Positions 16,701-25,166 of a stretch of DNA of 34,880 nucleotides are shown here, in pieces (position 1 is the stretch's first letter; each line of letters begins with the position of its first letter). The stretch covers positions 1-34,880 of IMG/VR virus record IMGVR_UViG_3300025093_000066; one strand, 5' to 3'. A model generated the notes under the pieces. That model did not search any database. It saw only the letters and a list, made by a program, of their open reading frames with translations, and was not told the origin of the DNA. This DNA is from a virus. Both the position numbers and the translations under genes were made by a program.

Positions 16701-19655
16701 GTCAAAACCGAGAATCTCTGTTTCAAAGTATGGACCCTTGTCGGCGACGTTGGGGTTGCCAGCAGTGAAAGCGTCTTTCGCTTGAGCGGCCTCCTCGAAC
16801 GAGTCGTATGTAAAAACATACTCCTTTTGAAATGCGCCTTTTTCACCTTCGGCTTTCCCGTCAAACTGCTTGACGCGCATTCGCACTTGGCCTTGCTTCT
16901 CTGGACGCTTGCCCGAAGGAAACAGCTGCGACAGGGTGACCGGTTTGCCGTTTTGGAAACCAGCCACAATACGCCCGACATCTACCTCATCTGATATCTG
17001 TCCACGCGATAACTGTCCGCTGCGGAGTAAGCCGCCTAGCGGCTGGCCGAACACCTCTACCTGATTACCTTCCAACGAAAGCTCGCCGATAACTTCAAGT
17101 AGCCCCCTGCGGGTGGACTCCATTGGACTTGCGCCCTGGAAAAAGTTTGGATCTCTGCGTCGTACAAGCTCGCGGCCTGCTGAAACGAGATCAACCAGAT
17201 TGACCTTCGTGGACTTACCGCCCTCGGTAACCAGCTTGACGGGTGAGAGACGCGCTTGAACGCTTCGCTTAGCTTTCGATATCGCGCCCAGGAGAAGCTT
17301 GCGCTCTGCAGCTGGGTCTAATGAGTCGCGAGAAAGCCCCTCACGTTTGAGGACGTAGCCGTCAAAAGCCTCCTCAATAACTACTCGTTGGGTCGGGAAC
17401 TCTCGTTGGGTGTCTACTGCCTTTTTCAGCAAAGACTCAGTTACGCCTCCCCAGAAAGGATCGTTCCAGTCTTGCTCACCAAAAGTCTCGTCGTAAGCGT
17501 CGCGAGCTTCCTGAGTGTTTTCGAAGACTTCGTTGGGGTCGCGCTTACGCTTGCCCATGGAGACTATCTCGGTCTCTTCGGAAGTCTCTCCAAAGGCATA
17601 GCCGCGCTCATCTAGCAGGCTGGCTGCGTCCTCGTTGAAGGTGATGCTTTCAGACCCGTAGCCCATGCGATCGGTCTCTGAAGCGACATCCATGTTCCGA
17701 ACGGTGGGACCGGCGTCTTTGAGACGCCACGTGCCTAAGTCGTTCGTCTCAACCAGTCCGCGATCAGCAAGATCCTTCAAGTAGCCTTGGGTCTTGTTGA
17801 AACCGGTGCGAAGGTGACGTTGTAGCTGAGAAACAGTAAACGCCTCGTTCTGAAGGGCGAACTGAGCCGCTTTGCCTAAGTCACCTGTTAACTCTATAGC
17901 CGGTGGGGTCTCGGCTTCAGGCTCCACCTCAGTATCGAACAGCCCCATCTGCTCTGTAGGCGACGGCTCAGAAGCAGGACGGACACTGGGGGCTTTCTCA
18001 GCATCGACGCGTTGCTTCCGCTGGCGGAGCGCTTCGGTCAGGGAAATAGTGCGGAAACTGCCGCCCTCTGGGGCGAGATCCTGCGCGGCTCGCTCTGCGG
18101 CAGCTAGCCCAGCTTCGTTCGTTAGCTCTTCAGATACAGGGTTGCCGTCTCGGTCTAGAGCCTGTACGACCAGACTAGCATCGGGTCGTTTCCCTCCACT
18201 GTAGCCGAGCGCTTTGCCCAGGACAGCGTCTGATGCCTGATTATTGATGACCTCTTCTACGGTGCTCTTCTTCCCGATAATAAGTCCGCGACCGGGAATG
18301 TTGGCGGCGAACGCTCGTTTCTCGCCATTCGGCGTACCAAGGCTAACCTGCGTAGCGATGTTGTCTTCCGGTAAAACGCTACGCCACTCGGGCTTAAGGT
18401 CTCCCGCAACCCACACAGCCTGTTTGGCGCTAGTGCGATCAAACAGCGCTTGGATCTGGGCGTTTATTGTCCTTGTTGATTCTTCGGTAGTGTTGCCGGT
18501 ATCAAGGTCACCAAACTCCTCGCGGTCGGCCTGCTGATTAACCTGTATCCTCTTCCCATCGGAGATCATCTTGGCTGCTTTATCTAAGACCCTAGATGAC
18601 GCTCTGCCAACGCCGCCTACCGCGCCACCAGCCGCGCCGATACCTGTACCAGCGACGCTGCCCTGGAACGTGCCTTGCGCGATACGTAGGAATGCTTGCT
18701 CAGCAGTGAAGTTCGGGTCCATCGATGCGCGGTTTGCAACGCTGATCGCTTCTTGGCCACCTTCGGCAAGACCTTCAACGACTGCGCCTTTGGCCAGCCC
18801 TTTACCGATCTCTTTTGTCAATAGTGCTAAAGGACCGTCTGTACTTGCCCCGGCTCTTGATTTGGCTACCTTCGCAAACGACTTCAGTAACCCGGCCTCT
18901 ACGGCGACGTCCAGGGCAGCTTGAGGAGCCGCGACCAGCATTGAACGGAACGCTAGCTCTGCATCTGGTTCTCTGCCAGCCTCTAAGCCCTCCGAGAAGT
19001 TCTCACCGGTGAGGGGGACGTAGGACGATCCCAACGCGCCTGCATACGCGCCTCTCTTAAACGTCATGCCACGGAATGCTCGGTACGCATTGTTCGCCAG
19101 CATTTTTTCATCTGGGGTGGCGACATCTTTAATTGTGTTCTCGACTGCTTCTTTGAGAACGCGTTTCGCCGTAATTTGAGACGTAGCCGATATAGCGCCT
19201 CGCCCTGCGAGTCCGACTAGCGCAGCCGTGCCACCGCTAGCAAGTGCAGCGACAATGGTAGTAGCAAGCGTGGGAGCGGCCTGTCCGAGAGCCAAGCCAG
19301 ACTGCGTAACAAAGCCTTCCAGAGTAGGCTCCTCCATGAACTCACCAAACTCTTGCATGCCCTCCAGGGCGGCGGCAGCTTCAAGTTCATAGTCAGTCGC
19401 TCGGGAGATATTGTCGGCAACGCCTTCGTCGTCCCCAATTAACGCATTGCCAGCAGCAGCGGCCATCGTGCCCATGGACAGCATGCCCTGTGCGCCCGAC
19501 TCAGCGCCACGCTCAACTATTTCTTGGAACGACGTTGGGGGCGCACGGCGCGATACAGCGACTTCGATATCGTCCCCGACATTCTCGTAGGTGTCGGGGT
19601 TGATGATACTTAAGAAGGCTTGATCGGCTAGGCCCGCATATGGATCGCTAGCCAC
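13797..19655 (-). CDS. Giant internal virion (ejection) protein with zincin and FtsK-gamma-like domains
   Basis: A 1952-aa protein, the largest in the window. The N-terminal ~350 residues hold several Ala/Gly-rich hydrophobic segments (for example ATTIVAALASGGTAALVGLA), as in channel-forming ejection proteins. Residues about 590-645 (AAQFALQNEAF, SQLQRHLRTGFNKTQGYL, LADRGLVE) resemble the FtsK gamma winged helix. Residues 1141-1145 are HELGH, with EEWFAD at 1189-1194, the spacing and shape of a gluzincin-type metallopeptidase (His1141, Glu1142, His1145, and Glu1189 or Glu1190). The C-terminal third again has membrane-like stretches (MSMALAGAAFMPLAMMSLEL). It starts with GTG overlapping the previous stop by 8 bp. 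Likely role: entering the cell wall and membrane with the DNA; the domain calls are by eye. Confidence 0.82.
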   Translation of the reverse strand: MASDPYAGLADQAFLSIINPDTYENVGDDIEVAVSRRAPPTSFQEIVERGAESGAQGMLSMGTMAAAAGNALIGDDEGVADNISRATDYELEAAAALEGMQEFGEFMEEPTLEGFVTQSGLALGQAAPTLATTIVAALASGGTAALVGLAGRGAISATSQITAKRVLKEAVENTIKDVATPDEKMLANNAYRAFRGMTFKRGAYAGALGSSYVPLTGENFSEGLEAGREPDAELAFRSMLVAAPQAALDVAVEAGLLKSFAKVAKSRAGASTDGPLALLTKEIGKGLAKGAVVEGLAEGGQEAISVANRASMDPNFTAEQAFLRIAQGTFQGSVAGTGIGAAGGAVGGVGRASSRVLDKAAKMISDGKRIQVNQQADREEFGDLDTGNTTEESTRTINAQIQALFDRTSAKQAVWVAGDLKPEWRSVLPEDNIATQVSLGTPNGEKRAFAANIPGRGLIIGKKSTVEEVINNQASDAVLGKALGYSGGKRPDASLVVQALDRDGNPVSEELTNEAGLAAAERAAQDLAPEGGSFRTISLTEALRQRKQRVDAEKAPSVRPASEPSPTEQMGLFDTEVEPEAETPPAIELTGDLGKAAQFALQNEAFTVSQLQRHLRTGFNKTQGYLKDLADRGLVETNDLGTWRLKDAGPTVRNMDVASETDRMGYGSESITFNEDAASLLDERGYAFGETSEETEIVSMGKRKRDPNEVFENTQEARDAYDETFGEQDWNDPFWGGVTESLLKKAVDTQREFPTQRVVIEEAFDGYVLKREGLSRDSLDPAAERKLLLGAISKAKRSVQARLSPVKLVTEGGKSTKVNLVDLVSAGRELVRRRDPNFFQGASPMESTRRGLLEVIGELSLEGNQVEVFGQPLGGLLRSGQLSRGQISDEVDVGRIVAGFQNGKPVTLSQLFPSGKRPEKQGQVRMRVKQFDGKAEGEKGAFQKEYVFTYDSFEEAAQAKDAFTAGNPNVADKGPYFETEILGFDEDAEPSKMLSDPFADPEQIFSEDGRDDTVPLSRLNIESNPRFEINRSGSSHSGPTTRRTTADYIGDVDTLTQKVIDTAIKALRLRKPVVVVGSTQGFTLPDSAFKDPRIANAVKEQIAAVQGSPAALGRYLGFNDAHVIVVDINDNLLQTSLIASHELGHALFQEELSDTLNKPGQYFRLFRSWSNARNREDAPSAWQGPTGFEEWFADQVASWAQSIYLDEKRTAKDATESIFKRIAQRIVRMYQALSAEMKRRFGKEARSFHMTEYLNDLVATNRRNLHAATNRMSGRDATYQQRLLIRAMEDSVKGDPKAQAAAKRVLGAVSRLLKNKGIGLLMAVLLPEDNILRSINPNIANMFYRRSSENKDGEVGFLNAKTNARNKILNDLEDLLGDNWDTEEVQAGFSEAATDTPTGELTDETAVKIRRFLERLYDNYISKVPGAGIGRRDDYFPVALDLPKIYEDPDAFIEVIKKYKPKLQADQIRETVDGLVSRYQDIITDAVDIDFDATNPQSVLTEARTLTDGVPPQELAQFLLPPELALLKYIRQVVIRVEFKRATTNPDGTDKLGLMLDKLEPEQRAEAVRIIERYLGYTKNPLNPKLQKFNSWMQLFNWVTLLPLATIGSIPEFGGAVINSKEFGGVTEAMKQIVNTVQNREEAVQLARDLGVTVSTTMANLGLTEADDEFLDPRVRQWSDKFFKGIGLNAFTRFTREFASNMGVQFLLTHSKNEAKNPRATRYLSDLGVTAEQVLRWEEAQGDRGYTFEGEDGAAVKKALVRFVESSMLRPNAAERPAWANDPRFALIWSLKSYLYSFSKVIVGGLMREVRVRLAEGDTTMDKLTGAGMSMALAGAAFMPLAMMSLELRELSKYLLSQALPGVDKPAARYFRSDRMDWGEYLGETFDRAGYAGPLSILGMMSKSAEWGGSGLAPLLGPTFGLLVDDIALGALDGDGLSILPKRIIPGYSIVL

Positions 19656-21717
19656 CGGATTTTTCTCTACTTCGGGCTCGGGCTTCTGCAGCTCTGTTGT
19701 TTCGGCCTATTTCCTTCAGTACTTCTACTGCCTTTGGTCCGTACTGGGTGTTGAGGAAGTCCACGGAAAGCTCAAAGTTAGTTTCACCGACGCCGTCAGG
19801 GTCTCGGAAAGTAATGGCTGTGACATTGCCGCCCCCGTCTGTTTTAACCCGCACTAAACCGGGTAAAGCGTTGACCCCGACCCGAAGCTTGTTTTCGTTG
19901 TTAAACCAGTTTTGAAGGCGCTTTCCAATTTCGAAAAGGCCGGGGGCACCCGAGTTTGCGAGCGCCGCTACGTGGTGGACTAGTGCGTCTACGGCTACTG
20001 CCTTAAACGCTTCGCCCTCCTTACCTCCTATTGCAGCCTTGTTCCAGATATCGGTAAGTAGATTAGTCGCCTCGCCAGTCGGCGCAATGAAATTACCGTC
20101 TTCATCTGTAAGCTCACGGCGTAACGTTCCCAGCGTGTCGAGTGCCTTTGCCTTTTCAGCACTGCTTGCCTCCAAGGTACCTCGGTAGTCGTTTATTACG
20201 TTACGTCTGAATTCCGCTGCTCTAAGCTCTGCGTTGTCTTTGTCGATCTGCAGTTTTGATACGTCATAGGGACTAACTGTGGTGTTGCCGGTCTGCGCGA
20301 AGTTCATAAGCTTATTGGCAATCGTCAGCCTCTCGTCCAATGTCCCAGGATGGCGAGACGCTGCGAGCCAAGCTGCCATGTACACCTTCTTAGGCGGTAG
20401 CTTGCGGAGGTCTTCTTGTTTCGTGACGCCTTCTTTTTGCAGCATCCTCTGTATTACTGCAGCTTGTTCTTCAGTAGGCTCGGCTATCGCACCCATAATA
20501 GCCTGCCGCACCTGATCTTCCGTGTTCAATGAATCACCCGGTACGCTGCCTTGCTCATCTGAAGCAGAAGGAGCACCTTGACGGTCGATCTCAGCCACTG
20601 GAGGCTCGGTATCGCCACCCTCTACGTGGTTTAGGTATGCATTGATCTGGGCAAGATCAGCCTCAGCCTTTTCGCGGCGTTCTTCCTCTCGAAGTTTGCC
20701 ACGGGGGCTAGTGGAGGATGGGGGGACGGCAAGCCGAGTTTCAATTCGCTTTTTTTCCTTCTTTAACTTGGCCACATGATCGACTTCCACCTGTTTTGAG
20801 AAGTAGGGTTGGAAAATGTCAAATTCAGTCTCGGTGGCGTTATTCACAGCATCTGTGATCGCTTCCGTAGAAGATAAACCGGGGGTCAAAGTGCTCAAGT
20901 CAAATGCGCCGCGTGCCGCCGGTGCTGCTGCTTCTGTTTCCGTGGACGTCGTTTCCGTGGACATCGCGTCCGTAACACCTGGGTTCGCGGCTGCTACATT
21001 TTTGCGTACGGCTTCTGGGTCAACATTAAAATCTCTAGCGATCGCGTACAGGTCTTCTCCTGTCGCTCTGTTGATAAGCAGTGCTACCTCAGATATGGCA
21101 GCAGGGTCGTCAGCGAGGGGCGTATTCAAAGCAGCCTCTGTGGTTTCTGCCGCGATTAACTCGTCTGCAAGAAGGTCCATATCGCGAGTAGAAGTCGCCA
21201 CGCCGTCTGCCCCACGGATCGCTGTAATCCGCCGTGACCCGATCAGGTTGAATTCTTCGGGGCTAAGCTTGACGACAACGTCTTTACCCTGAGCCGTTCT
21301 GCCTTTTGTAATCGGGACGCGTCGGCCATCAGGGCGAGTCACCAAAACGCTGTACGACCCGTCTTCGTTCTTCACAAAGCTATCGACCTGAGTCTGGATC
21401 TTGCGGCCTCGCTCGTCCGTAGCGACGTTAAATCGCGGATCGAAATTCAACACGCTTATGGCTAGATCAGGAGCGTCTTCTGCGATGCTTTCGAAGTTAT
21501 AGCGGAACAGCTGCCCCTCGGTGCTAAGGGGGTCAACTCGAAAGTTATCAATACCCTCAATCTCATCCATTAGATCCAGCTGGGCTTTCCGCTCGCGCTG
21601 CGCATAAGCTTCTTCATTGATTAGCTCACGAGCACGTGTCTGCTGCAGCTGCCCAGGAGCAGCGGCAATGCCTCGCATCATGCCGCCGATTGAGTCTAGT
21701 ACTGTTGAACGAACCAT
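19648..21717 (-). CDS. Internal virion protein with LysM-like segment
   Basis: A 689-aa, largely helical, hydrophilic protein. Residues about 218-248 (GEDLYAIARDFNVDPEAVRK followed by NVAAANPG) fit the LysM consensus closely: 'D-x-L-x-x-I-A-x-x-x-x-V-x-x-x-x-V-x-x-x-N-P'. LysM binds peptidoglycan, a sensible property for an ejected core protein. Charged coiled coil follows (KLKKEKKRIETRL, EERREKAEADLAQINAYLNH). The C-terminus is basic (AEARARSREKSGG). AGGGGG precedes the ATG. It lies between the small core proteins and the 1952-aa protein, the same order as the ejection-protein block of other podoviruses. The LysM call is by eye. Confidence 0.75.
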   Translation of the reverse strand: MVRSTVLDSIGGMMRGIAAAPGQLQQTRARELINEEAYAQRERKAQLDLMDEIEGIDNFRVDPLSTEGQLFRYNFESIAEDAPDLAISVLNFDPRFNVATDERGRKIQTQVDSFVKNEDGSYSVLVTRPDGRRVPITKGRTAQGKDVVVKLSPEEFNLIGSRRITAIRGADGVATSTRDMDLLADELIAAETTEAALNTPLADDPAAISEVALLINRATGEDLYAIARDFNVDPEAVRKNVAAANPGVTDAMSTETTSTETEAAAPAARGAFDLSTLTPGLSSTEAITDAVNNATETEFDIFQPYFSKQVEVDHVAKLKKEKKRIETRLAVPPSSTSPRGKLREEERREKAEADLAQINAYLNHVEGGDTEPPVAEIDRQGAPSASDEQGSVPGDSLNTEDQVRQAIMGAIAEPTEEQAAVIQRMLQKEGVTKQEDLRKLPPKKVYMAAWLAASRHPGTLDERLTIANKLMNFAQTGNTTVSPYDVSKLQIDKDNAELRAAEFRRNVINDYRGTLEASSAEKAKALDTLGTLRRELTDEDGNFIAPTGEATNLLTDIWNKAAIGGKEGEAFKAVAVDALVHHVAALANSGAPGLFEIGKRLQNWFNNENKLRVGVNALPGLVRVKTDGGGNVTAITFRDPDGVGETNFELSVDFLNTQYGPKAVEVLKEIGRNNRAAEARARSREKSGG

Positions 21718-21728
21718 TTCGGCCCCCT

Positions 21729-22337
21729 TTAAAATGCGAACGCCATAATTGCCAACGACGCCAACCCGCCTACCGTCTGGTAGGTCTGCGCTTTAGACGC
21801 GGCTTTGGCTTGCTCATATGCGTTTTTGCGAGCCGTAGCATCCGCCGCCGCACTACCTAGCTGGCTTTGTGATGATCGGTTAACGCCTTGCCCAATATTG
21901 ATCAAATCGGAGAGAAGCGCGGTGTTGGCTTCTTTCTGTGCGATGCGAGCATCGTTTACTGACTGTATCCCGCCGAGAGTGTTGGCCCGCTGGAGCATCA
22001 AATCACGCTGCTGCTGTTGAGCAGGCGTGAGGGCCGCGCCGTACCGCTGTGCATTACGCTTAGCCATGTCATCGGCTAGTTGACCGGCGACCGCCGAGTC
22101 CTCTCTAGCCGCGTCGATAAGGCTAGTATCAGTGAGCGCTTTTTGAATTGTCTGATTTTCAAAGTCGCGGTAGTCACGAATATAGTCGTCGTACTCGGCG
22201 CGTGTTATGTCTGCGTAAACTTGATCTGGGTTTTTCACGACAGGGAGGCTACTGCCGCGTCCGCCATACCGGCCATAGAGGTCTATAGCCCCAGCGCCGC
22301 CTAGTTCGCTCAAACCGCCTAAACCACCACCTACCAT
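21729..22337 (-). CDS. Internal virion protein, small core type
   Basis: A 202-aa protein with a Gly-rich start (MVGGGLGGLSELGGAGAIDL), long Gln/Ala/Asp-rich helices (LTPAQQQQRDLMLQRANTLG), and a hydrophobic C-terminal end (TVGGLASLAIMAFAF) that could enter a membrane. This composition and position (second of four genes before the giant core protein) resemble the small T7 gp14-like internal proteins, although I see no direct sequence match. GAGGAGG lies immediately upstream with ideal spacing and the ATG shares TAATG with the previous stop, so expression should be strong and coupled. Confidence 0.75.
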   Translation of the reverse strand: MVGGGLGGLSELGGAGAIDLYGRYGGRGSSLPVVKNPDQVYADITRAEYDDYIRDYRDFENQTIQKALTDTSLIDAAREDSAVAGQLADDMAKRNAQRYGAALTPAQQQQRDLMLQRANTLGGIQSVNDARIAQKEANTALLSDLINIGQGVNRSSQSQLGSAAADATARKNAYEQAKAASKAQTYQTVGGLASLAIMAFAF

Positions 22338-22963
22338 TAGAAACCTCCTCGTGCACGGCTGGCAGCGCGTCGCTCGCTAGCGCTTGAAGCTAACCGGCGA
22401 TCAGCGCCGGGTATGCCTGCATTCACGTTCGGCGTAAAGAAAGTACCGCCGCCTTCTTTGTTCTTCTCACCTTCTTCGACTACCGCAGAGGCTACGTCCA
22501 CAGCTGCGTTTATTTTCGCTTGTCGCACATCTTGGTTAGCCTTCGCCCGTGTCAACGCCTCTGACGTAGCCAGCCTAGATGCTTGTGCCATACCTGTTTG
22601 AGCGTCTGCGGCCTGACCACGTGCGGTACCGAGCACGTTAGTCTGCATCTTGTTCTGAATGTCCTTTCCCGCTTGGTTAGCGATCCCAAGCTGGCCCTGG
22701 TACGCCTGTGCCATGTCCCCAGCCCGCCCCAACTGTTGGGTGTTCTGGTACTGCGGAGTCGACGACAATGCTTGCATCGTGTCTGCGTTAGCTCGACCAC
22801 GGAGAGTAGACGTAGTGTCTTCAGTAAGAGACTGGTCTCGCATCTCGCGGAGAAGCGGGCCGTATTTCTCTTTAAAGTAGGTGTACTCCGCCAAAGCGAC
22901 AGACGCTGACGCTTGCTCCGCTTTAGTCGGCTTATATTTTGATTTTTTCGGCTTACTTCCCAT
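22337..22963 (-). CDS. Internal virion / core-associated protein
   Basis: A 208-aa protein with a basic start (MGSKPKKSKYKPTKAEQASA), a segment with YTYFKEKYGPLLREMRDQSL that is familiar from small podovirus internal proteins, then Gln/Ala-rich helices and a basic Ser/Arg-rich end (ASSASERRAASRARGGF). No transmembrane segment is visible. The 'F-K-x-x-Y-x-P-L' core and the location before the ejection proteins suggest that it belongs to the same DNA-ejection assembly. It overlaps its neighbours by TAATG on both sides, one tightly packed operon. Confidence 0.74.
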   Translation of the reverse strand: MGSKPKKSKYKPTKAEQASASVALAEYTYFKEKYGPLLREMRDQSLTEDTTSTLRGRANADTMQALSSTPQYQNTQQLGRAGDMAQAYQGQLGIANQAGKDIQNKMQTNVLGTARGQAADAQTGMAQASRLATSEALTRAKANQDVRQAKINAAVDVASAVVEEGEKNKEGGGTFFTPNVNAGIPGADRRLASSASERRAASRARGGF

Positions 22964-23418
22964 TACAGCTCCCTAAAATACACGGCTGTATCCAGCCTCC
23001 AGCCCTGTTTAAGGATGTATTCACCCAGTTCAGGGACTGCTGTTCTGACCTCCAGTCGGTCATACCCGGCCTCTGTAGCGGCCTGCTCAAAAAACTCCAT
23101 GTGCTTCACGACTAACTTCGTACCAAGCTCATGGGCGTAGGCGATCCAAATCAAACATGTCTTGTCGCCTGAAAACTGGTCTAACTCGCCGCAGGTAACT
23201 ACAAAGCCTTCCGATGTTGTCCAAAGCTGCGCTTGTTCATTAACACAAGCCGCATACACATCTTCTGGTATGTACGTGTACTGCGGGTTGTCGTTAAGAA
23301 TCTTCTCGACGCCATCCTTGACCCAACACCACTCTTCGCGGATATCGCTTAACCTCGGCTTATCCGCCGCGACCGTACCTATTTCGCCTGCTATTAACTG
23401 TTGAATGGATTCCTCCAT
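22963..23418 (-). CDS. GNAT-like acetyltransferase-fold protein
   Basis: A 151-aa protein whose layout matches the small GNAT-like proteins that many podoviruses carry among their head-tail genes. It has CVNEQAQLWTTSEGFVVTCG (mid strand region), CLIWIAYAHELG, a helix with LVVKHMEFFEQAATEAGYDR, and a C-terminal YILKQGWRLDTAVYFREL. 'GW...YFREL' is the usual GNAT ending. The acetyl-CoA P-loop (Q/R-x-x-G-x-G/A) is not convincing, so it may be a structural derivative rather than an active enzyme. Its ATG has AGGAAGGTG upstream and lies 59 bp inside the preceding gene, in another frame, so the overlap appears real. Confidence 0.72.
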   Translation of the reverse strand: MEESIQQLIAGEIGTVAADKPRLSDIREEWCWVKDGVEKILNDNPQYTYIPEDVYAACVNEQAQLWTTSEGFVVTCGELDQFSGDKTCLIWIAYAHELGTKLVVKHMEFFEQAATEAGYDRLEVRTAVPELGEYILKQGWRLDTAVYFREL

Positions 23419-24046
23419 AGTTCACCTTCCTAGCTATACCTTGATCAGCGCCTCTACCACGGCGCTCCGCATCGGTGATGCCCTGCATAAACAGAGTCCC
23501 ATACACTTGTGCGGCTCCTAGATCTGTCCAGTCCTTGCTAGGAAGCCGAAGCAACCTGAACAAAGCTCCATTGATAATCGCTTCGCGATAGTCCGACATG
23601 ACTTCGTCGTCGCACGCGGTAGACGTATACGTGGGCTTCAGCTGAACGCGTAATACGGTGCTAGAGGACGTCGTAGCCTCGGGCGTCGGCACGAGCCAAA
23701 AAATAGACTGGCTGGGCTTCACGAAGTATTGCGGGGTGCCTGCATGATCTGCGTCGCGCCACTTCGGCAAACGCTGTTCGAGCAAGTTCGTGCTGATCGG
23801 CTCAAGGTCTTTCCCATCGTGCACCGCCCACATAATCTTGTGGACGGCTGTGCCGCTGGGTGGCTCAAGGTCGTACTCGAAAACGTTCGCGACAGTGGTT
23901 ACTGGGTCCAGCTCTAGCTGATACGCGCCTGACTTCTCACAAAACTCAATAGCCGCCGAACGAATGTTCGACTCAATCAGCGTGTCGGGGCACCCCGGCA
24001 CCATTGGGATGACCTCTGGTAGCAAAGACTCATATGCTGTAGCCAT
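23360..24046 (-). CDS. Adaptor / tail-stub protein
   Basis: A 228-aa protein. An N-terminal helix region (MPGCPDTLIESNIRSAAIEF without its first residues: CPDTLIESNIRSAAIEFCEK) leads to a beta region (FEYDLEPPSGTAVHKIMWA, IFWLVPTPEA, VLRVQLKPTY) and a C-terminal helix (YREAIINGALFRLLRLPSKDW). This 'helix bundle, beta sheet, helix' arrangement and the motif 'D...AI-x-x-G-A-L-x-x-L' are those of the phage adaptor proteins that bind under the portal. The second such gene precedes it by three bases. A basic Gly/Arg/Asn tail ends it. Good structural guess, no exact family assignment. Confidence 0.75.
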   Translation of the reverse strand: MATAYESLLPEVIPMVPGCPDTLIESNIRSAAIEFCEKSGAYQLELDPVTTVANVFEYDLEPPSGTAVHKIMWAVHDGKDLEPISTNLLEQRLPKWRDADHAGTPQYFVKPSQSIFWLVPTPEATTSSSTVLRVQLKPTYTSTACDDEVMSDYREAIINGALFRLLRLPSKDWTDLGAAQVYGTLFMQGITDAERRGRGADQGIARKVNYGGIHSTVNSRRNRYGRGG

Positions 24047-24049
24047 TGT

Positions 24050-24748
24050 TTATCCCATCGGTGTCGTTGGCGCGGTGCGGCTCGCTTCTACGTTTGGTGT
24101 CGTTATTGCATCGACCTGACCCTTACCGGTTACTGATGTGGTAAAGATCTGGTAGTGGTTAGCAGCACGCTGTGAGTTACCCGCGTACTCGGCGTCCTTC
24201 ATGTAAGCCATGTAGAGGACGTAGTTCATAACGGCGTTGCCATAAATGTCAGGGATTTCGAGGTCGTCTGATTGAGTAACCGCCGCCGGGTTCGCTGAGT
24301 AAATGATCTCTAGGTACGCGCTGCCGCTGACGCCAGGATACACATAGAAATTACGAGGGTTTTGCTCGTCGTACACATAGTGCTTTACCTCAGTGGTGTG
24401 AGCAGCATCACCAGAAACTGATGGGTCGTGCCAATCAGGGGTTTGAGCGTCAAGTACCTCACGAGACACCAGTCGAACGGCCCGCCTGCCAGAGCCACCT
24501 GAAGCGGCTGACATATTTCGCACAGCACGCAACAACCGGTTACCGCCGCTGGGGATAGACTGCTTAGTGCCTGTGGCGAGAGTAATCGTCTCGTTTGCAG
24601 CCGAAGCGTCTGGTTTTAGCAGAGCAATTTCTCGCTGTGCGTCGTTGATCCACAGCACCAACTCGCCGACAACTGGCCAGCGAACGCCTGTGGTGTCCTG
24701 AAGTGTGGTCTGCACGCGGTCTATTACGCTTTGTACCGTGACTGCCAT
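24050..24748 (-). CDS. Head-tail adaptor protein, DUF6682-like
   Basis: A 232-aa protein beginning MAVTVQSVIDRVQTTLQDTT, then RWPVVGELVLWINDAQREIA, then YVYPGVSGSAYLEIIYSANP and a C-terminal helix with VMNYVLYMAYMKDAEYAGN. The pattern 'I-I-x-x-V-x-x-x-L-x-D-x...R-W-x...E-L-x-x-W-I-N-x-A-Q-R-x-I-x-x-x-x-P-D-A' is that of the phage adaptor family I know as DUF6682, part of the tail connector. GAGGA upstream supports the start. Paired with the following adaptor gene; together they probably form the portal-proximal ring and a gatekeeper. Confidence 0.82.
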   Translation of the reverse strand: MAVTVQSVIDRVQTTLQDTTGVRWPVVGELVLWINDAQREIALLKPDASAANETITLATGTKQSIPSGGNRLLRAVRNMSAASGGSGRRAVRLVSREVLDAQTPDWHDPSVSGDAAHTTEVKHYVYDEQNPRNFYVYPGVSGSAYLEIIYSANPAAVTQSDDLEIPDIYGNAVMNYVLYMAYMKDAEYAGNSQRAANHYQIFTTSVTGKGQVDAITTPNVEASRTAPTTPMG

Positions 24749-24761
24749 AAGTATTTTCCTC

Positions 24762-25157
24762 TTACGAGTTGAGGGCTATTTCCCAAGCCACTTCACGCTC
24801 GTCCGTACGAACCGTACGTCCGGCAGCGCGGTTAACTACTGCGGCTTTCGGTGTGCCGTCAGCTTTAAAATCTTCTGGGTTGCCAAGCTCTATAAGGCGC
24901 TCTAGCACCTCGACAAGCTGTGAATCTGCCCCAGTACTTTGTTCTACAACTTCTAGCTCTTCTGTAACTGCTAGCTCTATGGGTTCTTCGGGCGCTACAG
25001 GCTCTTCGGGAGCCGCCTTGTTACAGTCACGAGCGCCTTGCTGAAGGGCCAATAAGCCAATCGTTTCCGATACCTCCCGTGGTACGCCTGCCGCTAAGCG
25101 AACAGCCGATCCACCTAGCGTGGATATGTACAAGTCGGTATCACTAACAATCTTCAT
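24762..25157 (-). CDS. Small HeH/LEM-like protein
   Basis: A 131-aa protein. An N-terminal small beta domain (MKIVSDTDLYISTLGGSAVR, then LAAGVPREVSETIGLLALQQ) resembles short head-completion proteins. An acidic Pro/Glu linker (about 50-75) follows. The C-terminal half, LVEVLERLIELGNPEDFKAD, GTPKAAVVNRAAGRTVRTDE and REVAWE, fits the helix-extension-helix (HeH/LEM) pattern 'I-x-x-L-x-x-x-D-F-x-x-D-G-x-P-x-x-x-x-V...G-R-x-V-x-x-x-E-R-D-x-x-W' known from Mu gp35-like phage proteins. It sits between capsid and adaptor genes, so a head or DNA-contact role is likely. AGG lies nine bases upstream. Confidence 0.7.
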   Translation of the reverse strand: MKIVSDTDLYISTLGGSAVRLAAGVPREVSETIGLLALQQGARDCNKAAPEEPVAPEEPIELAVTEELEVVEQSTGADSQLVEVLERLIELGNPEDFKADGTPKAAVVNRAAGRTVRTDEREVAWEIALNS

Positions 25158-25166
25158 GATGAGTGC

